From: Cynocephalus volans | Lineage: Eukaryota; Chordata; Mammalia; Dermoptera; Cynocephalidae | Assembly: GCF_027409185.1 (NCBI RefSeq) | Contig: NC_084462.1 | Location: forward strand, 39,504,679-39,568,678 | DNA length: 64,000 nucleotides | Direction: 5' to 3' | In this document: positions 24,203 to 36,017 of the stretch, piece by piece | Numbering within the stretch: position 1 is the first letter of the stretch | Layout: the number at the start of each line of letters is the position of its first letter | Program-made: the position numbers and the translations under genes | Notes under the pieces: model-generated | The model's database searches: none | The model's input: only the letters and a program-made list of their open reading frames with translations | Told to the model about the DNA's origin: nothing

Positions 24203-24445
24203 TGTGAGGAAAATGGAATCTGTATAGTCCAGCCCCCTCCCCTCACATCCAGCTGGGTATGATTCAGCATATCCATTGTAAATAAGTTATATAAAAGTAG
24301 TGTAACTGCATGTATGTGCATATACTCCTTGGCTCATTGCCACTATTGTGTACTTTTGGTATGAAAGACAACAGCTCTGAACCACTGCCTGGCAGACTTG
24401 AGTCAGAATAAAGCATGTTCTACCATTGGCTGCCAGAATATTTTT
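24203..24445 (+). mobile_element. ERV-1 3' LTR, truncated
   Basis: Starts TGTGAGGAAAATGGAATC and shares its order of blocks with the solo LTRs at 42,626 and 46,884: a CCCCTC...CTCA segment, GTAAATAAGTT, a short-spaced TTGGCT...TTGCCA segment, and AATAAAGCATG-like/AGAGCATGTTTAC-like wording. Similarity stops near 24,445, after which L1 sequence begins, so the R-U5 end is missing. Confidence 0.82.
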
Positions 24446-26330
24446 TCAACCACCTGACTCTTGGCATGCACAGGACAGAGCAGAGGGGTCTGTGATCTAG
24501 CCCGATATGTATTATTAACTATAGTTATCATGCTATAAATTCTATCCCTGAACTTATTAATCTTATAACTGAAAGTTTGTATCTTTTGACCAACATCTCC
24601 CAAATTACTCCACTCCTAGTCTCTGGCAACCACCATTCTATTCTCTGCTTCTTTGAGTGGCTTTTTTAGATTGCACATGTGAGGGAAGTATTTGTCATTC
24701 TTATGCCTGTCTTATTTCACTTAGCAAAATGTCCTCCAGGTTCATCCATGTTCCTGTAAATGGAAGGATTTTCTTTTTTTTTACAGCTGAGTAATATTTC
24801 ATTTGGTGTATATATAGAGTGTATCACGCACCTTATACATATATACACAGATATATATGTCATCTGTCAGTGAACACTTAGCTTGCTTTCATACCTTGGC
24901 TATGGTGAATAATGTTGTGATGAACATTTGGGTGCAGAGATCTCTTTGAGATACTGATTTAATATCAGATTTTCTGTTTCTTCTTGATTTGGTCTGAGTA
25001 GTTTCTGTCTTCTTAAGACTGTCCGTCTTACCTAGGTGATCTAATTTGTTGGCATGATGTTCTTCATATCATTCCTTTAGAATCCTTTGTAGTTATTTCT
25101 AGTTCTGTAAGTTCAGTTGTGATGTTCTCTCTCAATTCCTGATTTGAGTAATTTAAGACTTTCTTTTTCTCTTGTTCATTCTACTCACGTATTCACCAAT
25201 TTTGTTCATTTTTTTCAAAGAACCAACTTGTACTTTCCTTGTTTGTCTATTGTTTTCTATTCTCTATTTAATTTTTTCTGCTCTAATCTTTTATATTTCC
25301 TTTCTTCTGTTACTTTGATTTTCTTTTCTAGTTTCATAAAGTTGAAGTTTTAGTTATGGATTTGAGATTGTTTTAATGCAGGTGATTATAAATGTAATTT
25401 TCCCTATGAGCACTGCTTTAGCTGTGCACCATAAGTTTGGGCATGTTGTGTTTTCATTCATATTAATCCTAAAATATTTCTTAATTTTTTTGTGATTTAT
25501 TTATTCAACTATTTGTTATCTATGAGCACTTTGTTTAATATCTATATATTTGTGAATTCCCCAAATTTTTCTCTGTTACTAAAATTTTTCTCTGAAATTA
25601 GAAATAATTTCTTTCCATTGTGGTGGAAGAACATATTTTGTATAATTTCAATCCTTTAAATTTTATTGAAATTTGTTTTGTGACCTAACCTGTGATCTAC
25701 CCACATTTTTATACACTTGACAAGAATGTGTATTCTTGTGTTGTTGGGTGGAGTGTTTTATTGATGTACAAGTTTCCCTAGACTGTTCATGGAAAATGGA
25801 GTTAAAAGATAATACAAATCTTTCAATGAACTTTTGGAAGATCCCTTGTATATTGGGTCTGGTCGTTTTATAGATTTTTCAAGTCTTATTCCTTATTGAT
25901 CATATGTCTAGTTGTTTTATCCTTATTGAAGTTTTATTTTCCTTTCCTCAGGCTGGATAATCTCAAATGACCTATCTTCAAGTTGACTGATCTTTTTCCT
26001 GCCAGCTCAACTCTAAGTCCCTTAATGAGTTTTTTTAACCTTAGAAATTGTACTTATTATATCCAGAATTTCTGATCCTCTAAAGTAATATTTATATATT
26101 TGCAGATATTCTCTATTTGTTGAGACATCTTTCTGTTGGTTCCCTTTTGTTCTTTAGGCACAGTGTCTTCTACTTTTTCAACTTGACTGACTTAAAGTCT
26201 TTGTGTATTAAGTCATGTCTGGGCTTTCTCAGGGACAGTTTCTATTGACTGCATATTTTCCTGAGTGTGGACCATAATTTCCTGTTTATTTGCATGTCTT
26301 GTAACATTTTGCTAAAAACCAGGTGTGCTA
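24446..26330 (-). mobile_element. Old L1 sequence, ORF2 and flanking parts
   Basis: Read on the minus strand: 24,600-24,980 is L1 3' sequence (reverse of CACCATTCTATTCTCTGC and TTCATCCATGTTCC). 24,985-25,930 is ORF2-like. 25,930-26,330 resembles upstream L1M/HAL1 sequence. Frames are broken. The plus-strand frame 25,144-25,353 is antisense. Confidence 0.75.
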
Positions 26331-26343
26331 AATAATATAATGA

Positions 26344-26562
26344 ATAGTGAGAAATTGGTAAAAGTCCACAAAAAATCATTATATTGTATAATATTGAATT
26401 ACCTAATATAATTATTGTATAATACTAGTTACCCTGATTTGAGTACCACATATGACACACAGGTATTGATATTCAATTTTGTACCCCATGGATATGTAAA
26501 ATCAGTTATGCTTCAATAAATAAAAGAAATCAAAAAAGAAGAATTTATTACACAGAAAAAAA
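26344..26562 (+). mobile_element. Short 5'-truncated L1 3' end with perfect target duplication
   Basis: A 219-base insert bounded by AATAATATAATGA at 26,331-26,343 and 26,563-26,575 (13 of 13 identical). It ends in an A-run. Its 3' part (TTCAATTTTGTACCCCATGG) is L1-3'UTR-like. Confidence 0.85.
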
Positions 26563-26739
26563 AATAATATAATGAAGCAACTAGGACAATCAGATTTTGC
26601 CACAGAACTTGTTTTTATTGCTGGTTGTTGTCATCGTTGCCTTGATCCAGTTAAGTCTCCCAGGTTTTGCTGAAGGGATCTGAGGGGTGGGTGTGGAGGT
26701 GGCACGCCTTTGGTGTTCTCACAGGCAGTTTACCACTTT

Positions 26740-27018
26740 GCCTTAGCCTTCAATAAACCACCTAATGTTATACCTCAAGGAACTGGAAAAATAAGAGCAA
26801 GCTAAGCCCAAAGTTAGTAGAAGAAAGGAAACAGTAAAGATCAGAGCAGAAATAAATAACGTAAAGACTAGAAAAATAATACAAAAGATCAATGAAACAG
26901 TTTTTTTTAAAAAAAGATAAACAAAATCAACAAACCTTTAACTAGACTAACTAGGAAAAAAGAGAGAAAACTAAAATAAATAAAATTAAATTAAAAAATA
27001 GGAAACATTACAACTTGA
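26740..27018 (+). mobile_element. L1 ORF2 fragment, left piece
   Basis: Degenerate ORF2 sequence (AAGATCAGAGCAGAAATAAA and AAAGATCAATGAAACA). The element resumes at about 27,921. The LTR lies between them, and about 130 bases of expected ORF2 sequence are missing at the break. Confidence 0.75.
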
Positions 27019-27914
27019 TGCCAGAGGAAGGGTCTGGGGGGCCCAGCAGCTGACCTCAACCCACCTCGTCTTCTTACCAGGTTCTTGGCTCCATCACAGG
27101 AAATAATTTAATAGCAGAGTCACAGTTAAAAGTAAAAACAGGGGCCGGCCCCGTGGCTCACTTGGGAGAGTGTGGCGCTGGGAGCACCGAGGCAGTGGGT
27201 TCAGATCCTGTATAGGGATGGCTGGTGCACTCACTGGCTGAGCATGGTGCGGATGACACGGTGCTGAGGGCTGTGATCCCCTTACCGGCTCAGACACTGA
27301 GCAAGGCCCACACCAGGTTCAATACAAAAGTAAGAAATGCATAGTTAAACTTTGGTACAGAGTGCAGGCTGGCTAAAGAGAGTGAGGGGCCACCTGCTAA
27401 AGGGAAGTTTAACACAGAAGTAAAGCATACACACCTCAGCCAGCAAAGTGAAGGTTGGCCATGGGAAAGTGAGCAACAGCTTGCTGAAAGTAAGCGTGAT
27501 ACAAAAAGGAAGAAATATGCCTAATGAATATTCAGTTAAGAGGGTGGTTCCCTGTTATGTAACGTAGTCCTGCACATGCTCAGTTGGTCTTCTTGGAGCA
27601 TGTTCATTGGTCAAATCCCATCAAATGCACCAAACACACGTTCAAGAATATGTGGGCTCTTTAGGACCTCTAGTGGAAGGTCATTCAGCTACCAGAGTTA
27701 TACATCCCTTCTCTACTGAGCATGCCCAGCCACTGGATTTGCATAAGCCAGCTGCCCAAGTTCTCGATTTCTTCATGTTGTAGGTAACTAATAATTGTAA
27801 CTTTCCTCTGAGGGAGGGCCTGGAGGAGTCTGAAACCTTGCAGGAATGGATTATAACCCAGAGGTGTGTCCTGTAACCTGAGCCTAGAAATGTACAGTCT
27901 ACTAGAAACGTTCA
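27019..27914 (-). mobile_element. LTR (family B), reverse copy, with SINE inside
   Basis: The reverse complement matches 44,784-45,635 along its length: the CATGCTCAGT motifs, GAATGACCTTCCACTAG, TGAATATTCATTAG, the CTTACTTTCAGCAAG segment and the CTGGTAAGA-CCCAGACCCT end. About 85 bases present in the 45-kb copy are replaced here by the SINE. Clear target duplications are not visible. The family is not identified. Frame 27,685-28,086 (minus, 133 aa) lies mostly in this LTR and is not a gene. Confidence 0.8.
27141..27290 (+). repeat. Dimeric tRNA-derived SINE (colugo t-SINE/CYN-like)
   Basis: Begins GGGGCCGGCCCCGTGGCTCA, with a pol III A-box-like TGGCTCACTTGGG and a B-box-like GGGTTCAGATCC (27,198-27,209). 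A second, diverged tRNA-like unit follows and ends CCCCTTACCGGCT. The dimer of tRNA-Ile-like units is the layout remembered for colugo SINEs. No A-rich tail and no clear target duplication remain at the right end, so the 3' end was lost, probably together with LTR sequence. Confidence 0.8.
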
Positions 27915-27920
27915 GTCTAA

Positions 27921-28090
27921 TGACTGAATCATTAAGAAATATAAAATCTGAACAGATCAATAATGCATAAGAAGATTGAATCAGTAATAAAAAGTCTCCC
28001 ATCAAACAAAAACCTGGAACTGACTCGTGGCTGAATGCTACCATATTCAAAGAAGAACTAATACCAATTCTTCTCAACTCTTCCAATTTT
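27921..28090 (+). mobile_element. L1 ORF2 fragment, right piece
   Basis: Continues the ORF2 wording of 26,740-27,018 (AATCAGTAATAAAAAGTCTC and GAAGAACTAATACCAATTCT) after the LTR insertion. Confidence 0.75.
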
Positions 28091-29644
28091 CGCTCACATG
28101 GACCCTCAAAACCATCCTTAATGAGGGTTTAGGTCCTTCTCAGGTCTTTCCTGAGATGAAACTGTACACACGGCATATGTATGCCCACAACCTTGCACTT
28201 ACTACAGCCCTCTAAACTCCCAAAATTATTTCAGAACTTTCCAAAAGCGCCTCGTGATGTTTTATTTTCAAGTTTTTCCTTTTAAGCTTATGGTCAGCTT
28301 TTTGTTTGCCACAACTGTTGTAACTACCTCTGGCAGCTACTATATAAAACCATATCTTCTGATTTTTTTTTTTTTTTTTTTTGACAGACGGCCTCAGAGA
28401 AGAGGTTATTTGCATCAAGAACGCTCTGAGGTCAGATAGAGACAAGTCCTGAGAATGGAGCTTTTAAGCAAGGCTCCACACAAGGTAATTGGTGACAGTG
28501 CTCTGGGGATGGGGCTTTAGGGTTGCTCCAATCACGTTTGGACTCCTCTGGTGGCTGCTAGGCTGCTGGCTTGTTTTTCCTTTTTTTTTTTTTTTTTTAC
28601 AGATGTCATCATTGTGTGGCTCTTGGTTTTAAAGGCTACTTCAAAGCTGACAAGAGATAAATGGAATTAGACCAATTTGAAATGTCAGGAAGTTTGCTGT
28701 TCTTATTGGCATTCAGCTGTTTTTCTTAAATAAACCCTCACTGAACTATTGTAGCTATTAGTTCATTTTGTAGCTATGAGTTCTGAAAGTTTTGACCTAG
28801 GTAATCTTTCCTGGTGTTTTCACTGCTTTGATGGAAGAGCAGATTTTCAGAGGTTTTCACTCCACCATTCTGCTCTGGGTTCAGCTCACTTCTCTGTGAG
28901 TTCTTCCTCTCTGAGATTTCCTCCCTCCACTCCAAGCTGTTTGGGCAGCCAAGTGCTCTGACCTCTTTCTCGTCTGTCTCTACTAATGTGACTCTGATTT
29001 CTGCCTGACCTCTGTTCCCCTGTGCTCTGATAGAGAAAATTCCCCCAGAGGAAAACCCGAGGTGAGTATGCAGTTAATCCTGCTTGCTTCCTTTCTCCCA
29101 AGGGTTATAGACACCTGATTACTGATTCACTGCTTGCTTTTTAATGTTTCACACAATTGTTTTATATATTATACCTATCTTTAATGGTTGTCTTTGGCAG
29201 GAGGTTTAGTGCAGTATGAGCTAATCTGTCAGAGCTATAAATGTAGCTTTCCTTATACGTTCTTTTTTATTTCCTTTACAGAGAACTGATTACATAGATA
29301 TGGCACATCGACACAAAGGAGTATTTTGTGGCATTTGAAAAAAAGAGAAAGATTTATATTTACTTGTAGAAAGTGATCTCCAGAATGAATTATTAATTAT
29401 AAATATCACGGTAAGGGGCAGTTTCCATCATGGTAATTACATCTACTTTGGCTCTGAGTCAAGTGGTACCCTCTGACCTCTGCTTTTCTTGAGTTCTGTA
29501 ATCCTCTTTCATATTCTGGATCAGTTCCATAGAAAATCTTCCTCAAAACTGTTTCTTGTAGGCCAAGACAAATACTCGTAAGACATGTATGCATTGGAGA
29601 AGTAGAAAAACACTTCAGTAAAGTTTTTAGGGTTCCCATAATCT
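28091..29644. other. Unassigned sequence
   Basis: No confident element. T-runs at 28,360-28,381 and 28,580-28,599 could be reversed tails of small retroposed sequences, but no body is recognised. The frames at 28,776-29,101 and 29,406-29,651 show no domain. Confidence 0.4.
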
Positions 29645-30180
29645 TGAACATTGGTTCTCAAATTTCTTAATATCAGGAACCCTCTGTACACTCCTTAAAT
29701 TGTTGAGGATCCAAAAGAATTTTTGTTTATGTGAGTTATATGTGTCCATATTTACCATATCAATAAAAACTGAGAAAATTCACAGCTATTTATTTGCTCA
29801 TTTAAAAATATAAACAATAAACCTACTACCTGTTAACAGAAATATTTTGTGAAAACAACTATATTTTCAGAAAATAAAATAAATTTTTTAGATTTGTGTT
29901 GTTTTACTTTTTACATCTCAATGTCTCACTTTATAGTATACATCTGGATTCTCACATCTATTTCTACATTCAATATAGATATACATAAATATAAATATAT
30001 GTTGCTTTGATTAAGGTATATGAAGAAATTTTCCTCACATGGACATGTAGATGCAAAAAGGTGAATATTTTATTAGACTTTTCAGATTTTCTTCACATAC
30101 TTCAACCAAAACAACATATTGTGACTTACTAAATGCAGAAGATACGTGAATGTTCTTTGATGTACCAGCAACAGATGGTA
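29645..30180. mobile_element. hAT-Charlie-like DNA transposon fragment
   Basis: Starts near TTGGTTCTCAAATTTC, like hAT-Charlie terminal repeats, and continues with GGATCCAAAAGAATTTTTGT and GTGAGTTATATGTGTCCATA, which I recall from non-autonomous Charlie elements. The right end is indistinct. Confidence 0.55.
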
Positions 30181-30286
30181 TTTGTTTTAAATAAACTGCA
30201 GTGTGATATCTAAAACCATATCAATGACCTTTTTTACACTGGAATACATTTTTCTGCTTTGCATGATAAATGTACACATAATTTTG

Positions 30287-30492
30287 TAATAGCACTTTCC
30301 AGTAGAAATTTCTGAGATGAGGGGAATATTCTAATTTGTGCTACTGAATGTGATACCCTAAATGTGGAGATTGAGCACTTGGATGTGGGTAGTAAGACTA
30401 AAGAACTAAATGTTTAATTTTATTCCAGCTTAAGTAAAATTTAAATGTAAATAGCCACATGAGAATAGTGGCTGCCACATGGAACAGCACAG
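30287..30492 (+). mobile_element. MER5A-like hAT element
   Basis: Matches the remembered MER5A order closely: AGTAGAAATTTCTGAGATGA, ATTGAGCACTTGGATGTGG, TTAATTTTATTCCAGC, ATTTAAATGTAAATAGCCAC and the end GGAACAGCACAG. About 200 bases, near full length. Confidence 0.85.
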
Positions 30493-31229
30493 TTTTGTAA
30501 TACACATTGATCATTTGGAAGATATTTATTCCCTGACTATGCAGATCTTTCAATTCTGGGTATAATTTATTATGAAATATCAAAAAATCACTTTTGTTAA
30601 TATCACCACCAATCTCACCAGAAAAGTCACTGAGTATTAAGAACCTGCCAAACTCATGGTGGATACATGTTTTCCAAAATTCCAATTTTTTCTTGAAAGT
30701 TTACATTTTAAAGTTGGAAACAAATACTATCAGTTATTTTGTTTGAACTTGCTTTCTTTATCATTTGGGGGAAAATTATTTGAAAAATATGCAAATGGTT
30801 TTGAATAACTGTAGTTATCAGTCACTCAGTTAAAAAGGGTGTTTTTTGGGGAAAAGGCTGGATTTTACAATTCAAACTGATGTACAAGTGCTTTTCCACT
30901 AGACAACCATGCTTCAAACTGCAGCAGAAGTTCTTTATGTAGATTTCTGACTTCTTCACAAGAAGTATTAAAAGGACATGCACAGAAGGGCTAAAATTTA
31001 ATAAATTTTCCTACTTCCTCAATGGCATTCTAAAGTGACTCTGGCTTTTTTCTTCTGTACGAATGCATGATGCTGAAATATATGTTGCACTGGTACAGTC
31101 TGGGCCACAGGGTTGACTCATCAGCAGTTTTACCCACTGTTGGTTTTGCCCCATGAATGTAAGTGTCAGATGGTTAAAAAGGCAAATACCAATTTACTGA
31201 GATTATAAGATTATTTCAACCTCAGGTCC
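30493..31229. other. Unassigned AT-rich sequence
   Basis: No element or gene recognised. The minus-strand frame 30,398-30,685 overlaps the MER5A-like element and is chance. Confidence 0.4.
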
Positions 31230-31249
31230 TGCTAAAAAGATTTCAAGGA

Positions 31250-32010
31250 CCCCATCAGTTCACAGGCATTTTGAAAGCTGTTATTGTGGCGTATGCTAGG
31301 GTGCTCCCAGTGAGGTACAGGACAAATTATTGCATTCTTTAATGGTGCAGTGGTAATCATGCCATTAAGAAAGAGGTAAAGCACATGGTGGATGTTTTTC
31401 GATTTTGGATGTACACACTTTGGAATACTGCTGTGACTCATATGTTGGGTAACTTGGAAGAGAGAGCATTTTAAACGGGACTCAGAACAATACAGGGCTT
31501 TGCAGCAGATCCTAGCTACAGTGCAAGTTGCCCTAATGCATAAGCCACAAGGCCTGACAAATTCAATGGTACTGGAGGTACTCATGGTAATAAGATCTCT
31601 GTGTGGTTTCTCTGGCAAACCCCAGCAGGAGAGTCAGCAAGCAATCCCTTAGGGTTTTGGAATGAGGCTAGGCATTCTACACCATTTCATAAACAACTTC
31701 TGGACAATAGGGGAGACTGAACCCTGTGCCAGTGACTATGCAGTCAGAAATGATTATGGTGATTAAATATTATCAGATTCTCCAAGTTGTTATGTTAGGC
31801 AGCTGTGCAGCAGACCAGTAAGGAATCAATTAAACCTATATTTGCCATGTGGTCATTTTGAGGTTTTCATGACAGAAGACAAGCAAATACATATATACTA
31901 TACTGATGGGGGTAATTGGGCCCGATCATCATGAGAAGCTGGGATTGTTGCTCTGACAGGGGGAAAACTAGTTTAGGGCTGAGACAATTCCCTCTGGATT
32001 CTTTTGAGCT
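31250..32010 (+). pseudogene. ERV-2 RT connection and RNase H start
   Basis: Plus-strand reading encodes a stretch around YRALQQILATVQVAL and NPLGFWNEA, like the RT connection region of ERV-L elements. About 31,890-31,910 then encodes YTDGG, the opening of RNase H. Stops are frequent. The 128-aa minus frame (31,232-31,618) is antisense to this and is not a gene. Confidence 0.65.
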
Positions 32011-34600
32011 TCTATACTTGGCGATAATAATAACTGAGTGATTTTGTCCATCCTGCCTAGGACAAAATAAATGGGTCAGACTCCTCAGCCATGAAAATCT
32101 GGGTCACCAGCTGAGTGCTGGTCAAGGGTGAAGGAAATACAGACCAGGAGGGCCTGGATTTCTCTTGACGCCACCTTGAAGTGCCATTGTGCCAGAATGC
32201 CCTGCTTATAGGGTATGAATGGATCTCCTGATCAGGGCCTGGACTGTATCAGACATTCTGTCTCATATGTTCTTGGCCCACCTGAGTTTATTTACAGCTA
32301 CAGTGGACAATGCAGGCATCCTGATGGTTCCTACCCCAAGTATCAGACTTTCTGATTCTCAGCTTGAGGATTTCTTCTGATGCTCTTGATTAATCAGCCT
32401 GATCATTGGGCAGCCTAGACATGCTATGGGTTTAATGCCCCTAAGATGATGCTAAAGGGACATAAGTTGATGGATGAATATGCCAGCTTCGTCAGTGGAA
32501 GCTTACAAAGCTCATTCTACACAAATCCTCAAATGGGTCCTTAATGGAAATAAACTTAGTTGCCCACAGCAGTAACTCACTCATTAACACTTCCTCACTG
32601 GCCCCCCAACCCATCCACTTCTGCTGCTCCAGCTGGTGCACCCTTGGGGCCACCTCCAAAATAAATTACCTACAACCAGGTCCTTGACTCAGGGTTTGCT
32701 TTTACGGGCACTCAATGTAAGAAGGGTTGTATAAGATAAATAACTGTCAGTAATTTTTTTCAATAAATGTGTATAAGTGTCCTGCTTTTCCTTTTATGCT
32801 CCAGATTGCTAAGCCAGGATCAAAATTTTCTTTTTTCTCCCTATACTTTATTCAAGGCCATGAGATCACTTTGTGGTGATTATGTTTTGCTGCTGTAAAA
32901 TCTGAACTCTGGTGGGAATGTGGTCCAAGAAATAAGATTGCCAGTATAAGCTTAAAAAAAATGCTTTACCCCACAGACTACTAGTGTGCAATTTCAGAAT
33001 GGGCTGGTTCATCTCCCTCTACTAGTCTGTGATTCAAAATATTGTCAAAAATGTGTTTGCAGAAATCTGATTTCTTTTGCAATTAATTACTTCTAGGGAC
33101 CGATTTTATCCCTAATTAAAACCTTCTATTGTCGAAGAATAGCAACAGACCTAGGATAACTCAAGACAGAGCAGGGTGTGAAAAAACATGATCCCTGGAC
33201 AGTAGATAAGCCTTCAAGCTTCATGGTAGAATAAGCTATCTGGATCCACAGCCACCCTTAATAGTCTCCTGGGTCTCATCCATTCTTCTTTCAGAATGTA
33301 CACTTCATTATTTTCTTGGGTAATAGACTTCCCTTGCTGTCTTATGGTTTCTTCTCTTCTGTCACATCAAGCTTATTTACAACTTTAGCTTTCTGTGGTA
33401 TTAACTCAGCTTCAACTCTATATGACTTTCACATTCAGTTCTCAGATGAGGTTTATGACTAAACATAATTGGGTCAGGAGTCCACCCCAGTCACTTAGTT
33501 GTGGCAGGAGGATAGCCACACAGTACCTGAGTTTTCCTCTTTAGATCAGAAGAAGATCTACATTCAGCATTCCATTCCTGGGGTGGAGCAAGGGTAAGCT
33601 GGATGGAGAAACTCTACTAAACCATGCCCTTCTGTGTGTATTTCCCTGTCCTTGCCACATTTCCCAGTTCCCTTGAAGTGAGTGACATATTCATGGAATT
33701 TTGTTTAACATAGTGACAGTTTCCAGCCTCTCTAGGGACCATGTTCCTTCATGCCAGACATATACGATAAGTCTCTCCATGAAAAATGGAGCCCACACAT
33801 TATAGGTCCATAGGGCACTGGAGGTTGGTAAAGGTTACCAACACAAACTAACATTCATTCCTGGGCTTCTAAAATCAGTTATTTTTGGTTTTGGTTATTT
33901 TTCTCCCAGCTCACTCCACAATATCAACAAGAAGGTGCCTATATCGAGTATACAGGAAGCTTAATTGTATAAAAGCAACTTTCTGATAAATTACTACACG
34001 GATTCATAAAAATTCCAATTGAATTTACATAGAGTAAATGACTACTCCATGGTGGTAGGATTTGAGAAGGCACTGAGGAGACAGATGTGAACTGAAACCA
34101 AGCATGGAGGAAGACTGATAAATGACAGATAGCCACTTAAAGAAGAGGATTCAAACAGCACAGGATCAGATACATTTCCTTTTGTCACACGTGCCTAATA
34201 TTTTTACCAGCTACCTAGTTTGCAGGATTGACAGTGTGCAGTAAAATTTTAATTGAAGGAAGTAAAATAATCTTGAGACCTAAAATACCTATAATATTTT
34301 AACTGATTTTAAAGAAACACTCTAGTAAGAAAGGAAATATCCAGAAGTGCTCCATAATAAATGCGAATGGCTTATACACTAACGTGATACCAGGAGAATG
34401 CAAGGAGTGACTCTTATTCACTCGCAGGGAGCCTCTGTTCCCCTAGGGCCGACTTTGCAACCACCTGAGGAGCTGCCAGATTGTAAGGCCACATGTGAGG
34501 AGCTGTATATACAGTTCTCTGTTTACCAACAAAGAGATGCTTGGCTGGTGAATGACAATTCCATGTGATTGACAATATCCTGTTTGGAAGGTCACCACAA
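32011..34600. other. Unassigned stretch within ERV-2
   Basis: Separates RNase H from integrase by about 2.6 kb more than a retrovirus would have. I recognise no complete element with ends here. It may hold one or more old insertions whose family I cannot name. The minus frame 33,939-34,136 has no domain. Confidence 0.4.
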
Positions 34601-34619
34601 AATGACTGACCGATGGAAA

Positions 34620-35470
34620 AATTCTGACTGGAGATGGTAAGAAAAAATCAGTCCAGGGACGAATTGCACACTGTTTTCCTCACAGTGATAGAAGGATTGA
34701 GCAATGATAAGAGCTCCTGTGCTTGGATTGTTATAGACTAATGAGCAGTGTCCAATGGCCTGGCCAATTGTGGGGAAGAGGGTACTAGAAAACTAGACCG
34801 TGAGGGGTACAGCCTGTGGAAATCCCTTTGGAAATAAAAGGGGTGCAATTAGGTAGGACATGTCAATGCTCATCAGAACTTTCCCTCCCAAGACTGGAAG
34901 GTGATCAGAGCTAGTGAGTATCCTTGTGCATTCACTCAAGGTGGCCAGCCGGGCCCATGAGAGTGGAAGTGGGAGATGAAGCAATGCAGAGATGGGCTGA
35001 TGATCAACATACTCCTTTTGCTCTCTGTGAAGCACAAAATGCCAACAAGTATTGTTCTGTCTGCCAGCAAAAGAGACAGAGACTGAAGATCACCAGGAGG
35101 CAGATTTTTCAGAGGGAAGTCCCCACACATCTCTGTTAAATAGACTGTGCTGGATTGCAATCTTTGGAAGCTATAATCAGACTGTGGTAGAAATAGACAC
35201 CTACTCTGGACTGGGCTATGCTCACTGGATGGTAGCTGCAAATGCTCAAAATACTATGAGATTACCAAATCAATTTGGACTGTTGCAATATATTTTCTCA
35301 GGCAAAAGTAAACACTTTACAGCCCACAGTGTCCAACAGTGGGCAATGGTGTGCAGCATTTTATCTTCAGAGTAGTGACTTGATAGAGAACTGGAATGAG
35401 CAATCAAAATATTTGTTGTCTAAAATGGGAAAGATAAAGGAATGAAGGGCCGGTTCAATGGCTTCATGAA
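34620..35470 (+). pseudogene. ERV-2 integrase remnant
   Basis: A zinc-binding pattern ends in CSVC (about 35,056-35,067). The core then reads VEIDTYSGLGYAHW (first catalytic D, about 35,190-35,235) and HFTAHSVQQWA (35,318-35,350). The D expected ahead of HFTA is replaced. TYSG after the first D is typical of ERV-L integrases. A minus frame at 34,936-35,241 is a shadow. Confidence 0.72.
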
Positions 35471-35994
35471 AATGTGCTCATGAGGGGGGATAAGGAAGCA
35501 TCGTCCCTAGATAGATTTCTCCACTTTTCTGAGGGCTGTGTGAAATAGGGGGTCAATGCTGGTTAAACTATACGATTCTTCCCCACATCAAATCGACTTC
35601 TTTTTGCAACCTGATGTAGTGGTCCTGGGACAGGGTTGCAACTGTAGGTGCCAGGAGCAGGGATCATCCCTAAGAAAGAAATTAACTATACCTTTACATC
35701 TTTTTTGCCAGAATTTCTAAGGGCTTGATGAGGGAATGGGGGTTGTACCTTTATCCCATCTGGCAAAATTGAGGTTGTCAATGAACGTAGCTACATTGTC
35801 TAGTGGTTGAGAAAGGCTGCCAGTTCTGTCTCTACACAACCATGCCCCATGCAAGTGGGGGCACACTGAGAGGGAGGACTTTGCCAGGCTGGTATTGTGG
35901 CCAGCAGTCTCAAACAGTACTAACATTTTTCTCAAAGATGGAAAAATTTGGCTTTAAATCGATGACAAATGGAAAGAAAGAGAAAAATGAGGGG

Positions 35995-36017
35995 TCTTCA
36001 AAAAGTTCATGGAAAGA
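35995..36017 (+). repeat. Mariner/MITE-like terminal sequence
   Basis: TCTTCAAAAAGTTCATGGAA resembles the left end of the small element at 52,055-52,138 (CTTCAAAAAGTTAATGAAAA). I do not see a matching inverted end nearby, so it is probably a truncated copy. Confidence 0.4.

Larger units (their letters stand above)
17640..24445 (+). mobile_element. ERV-1: decayed provirus with class III-like pol and gamma-type env
   Basis: Order on the plus strand is gag-like, protease, RT, RNase H, integrase, env, polypurine tract and 3' LTR, the normal retroviral order. No 5' LTR is seen: old L1 sequence runs to about 17,575 and internal sequence follows. Every gene has stops or shifts. RT wording (YIDD, the LPQGY...SP...CH spacing and a WSLWQ string in RNase H) fits ERV-L-like class III. 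The 3' LTR belongs to the same family as the solo LTRs at 42,626 and 46,884. Exact family is not established. Confidence 0.85.

Noticed and set aside
17640..24445. Endogenous lentivirus, known from colugos
   Set aside because: RT has YIDD and ERV-L-like wording, and Env is gamma type; nothing lentiviral (no tat/rev-like frames or lentiviral primer site) is seen.
27141..27290. A functional tRNA gene
   Set aside because: The unit lacks a complete cloverleaf, is dimeric and begins with a SINE-type GC leader; it is a SINE.
31232..31618. 128-aa minus-strand frame
   Set aside because: Antisense to ERV-2 RT connection region, which gives the coherent retroviral reading on the plus strand.
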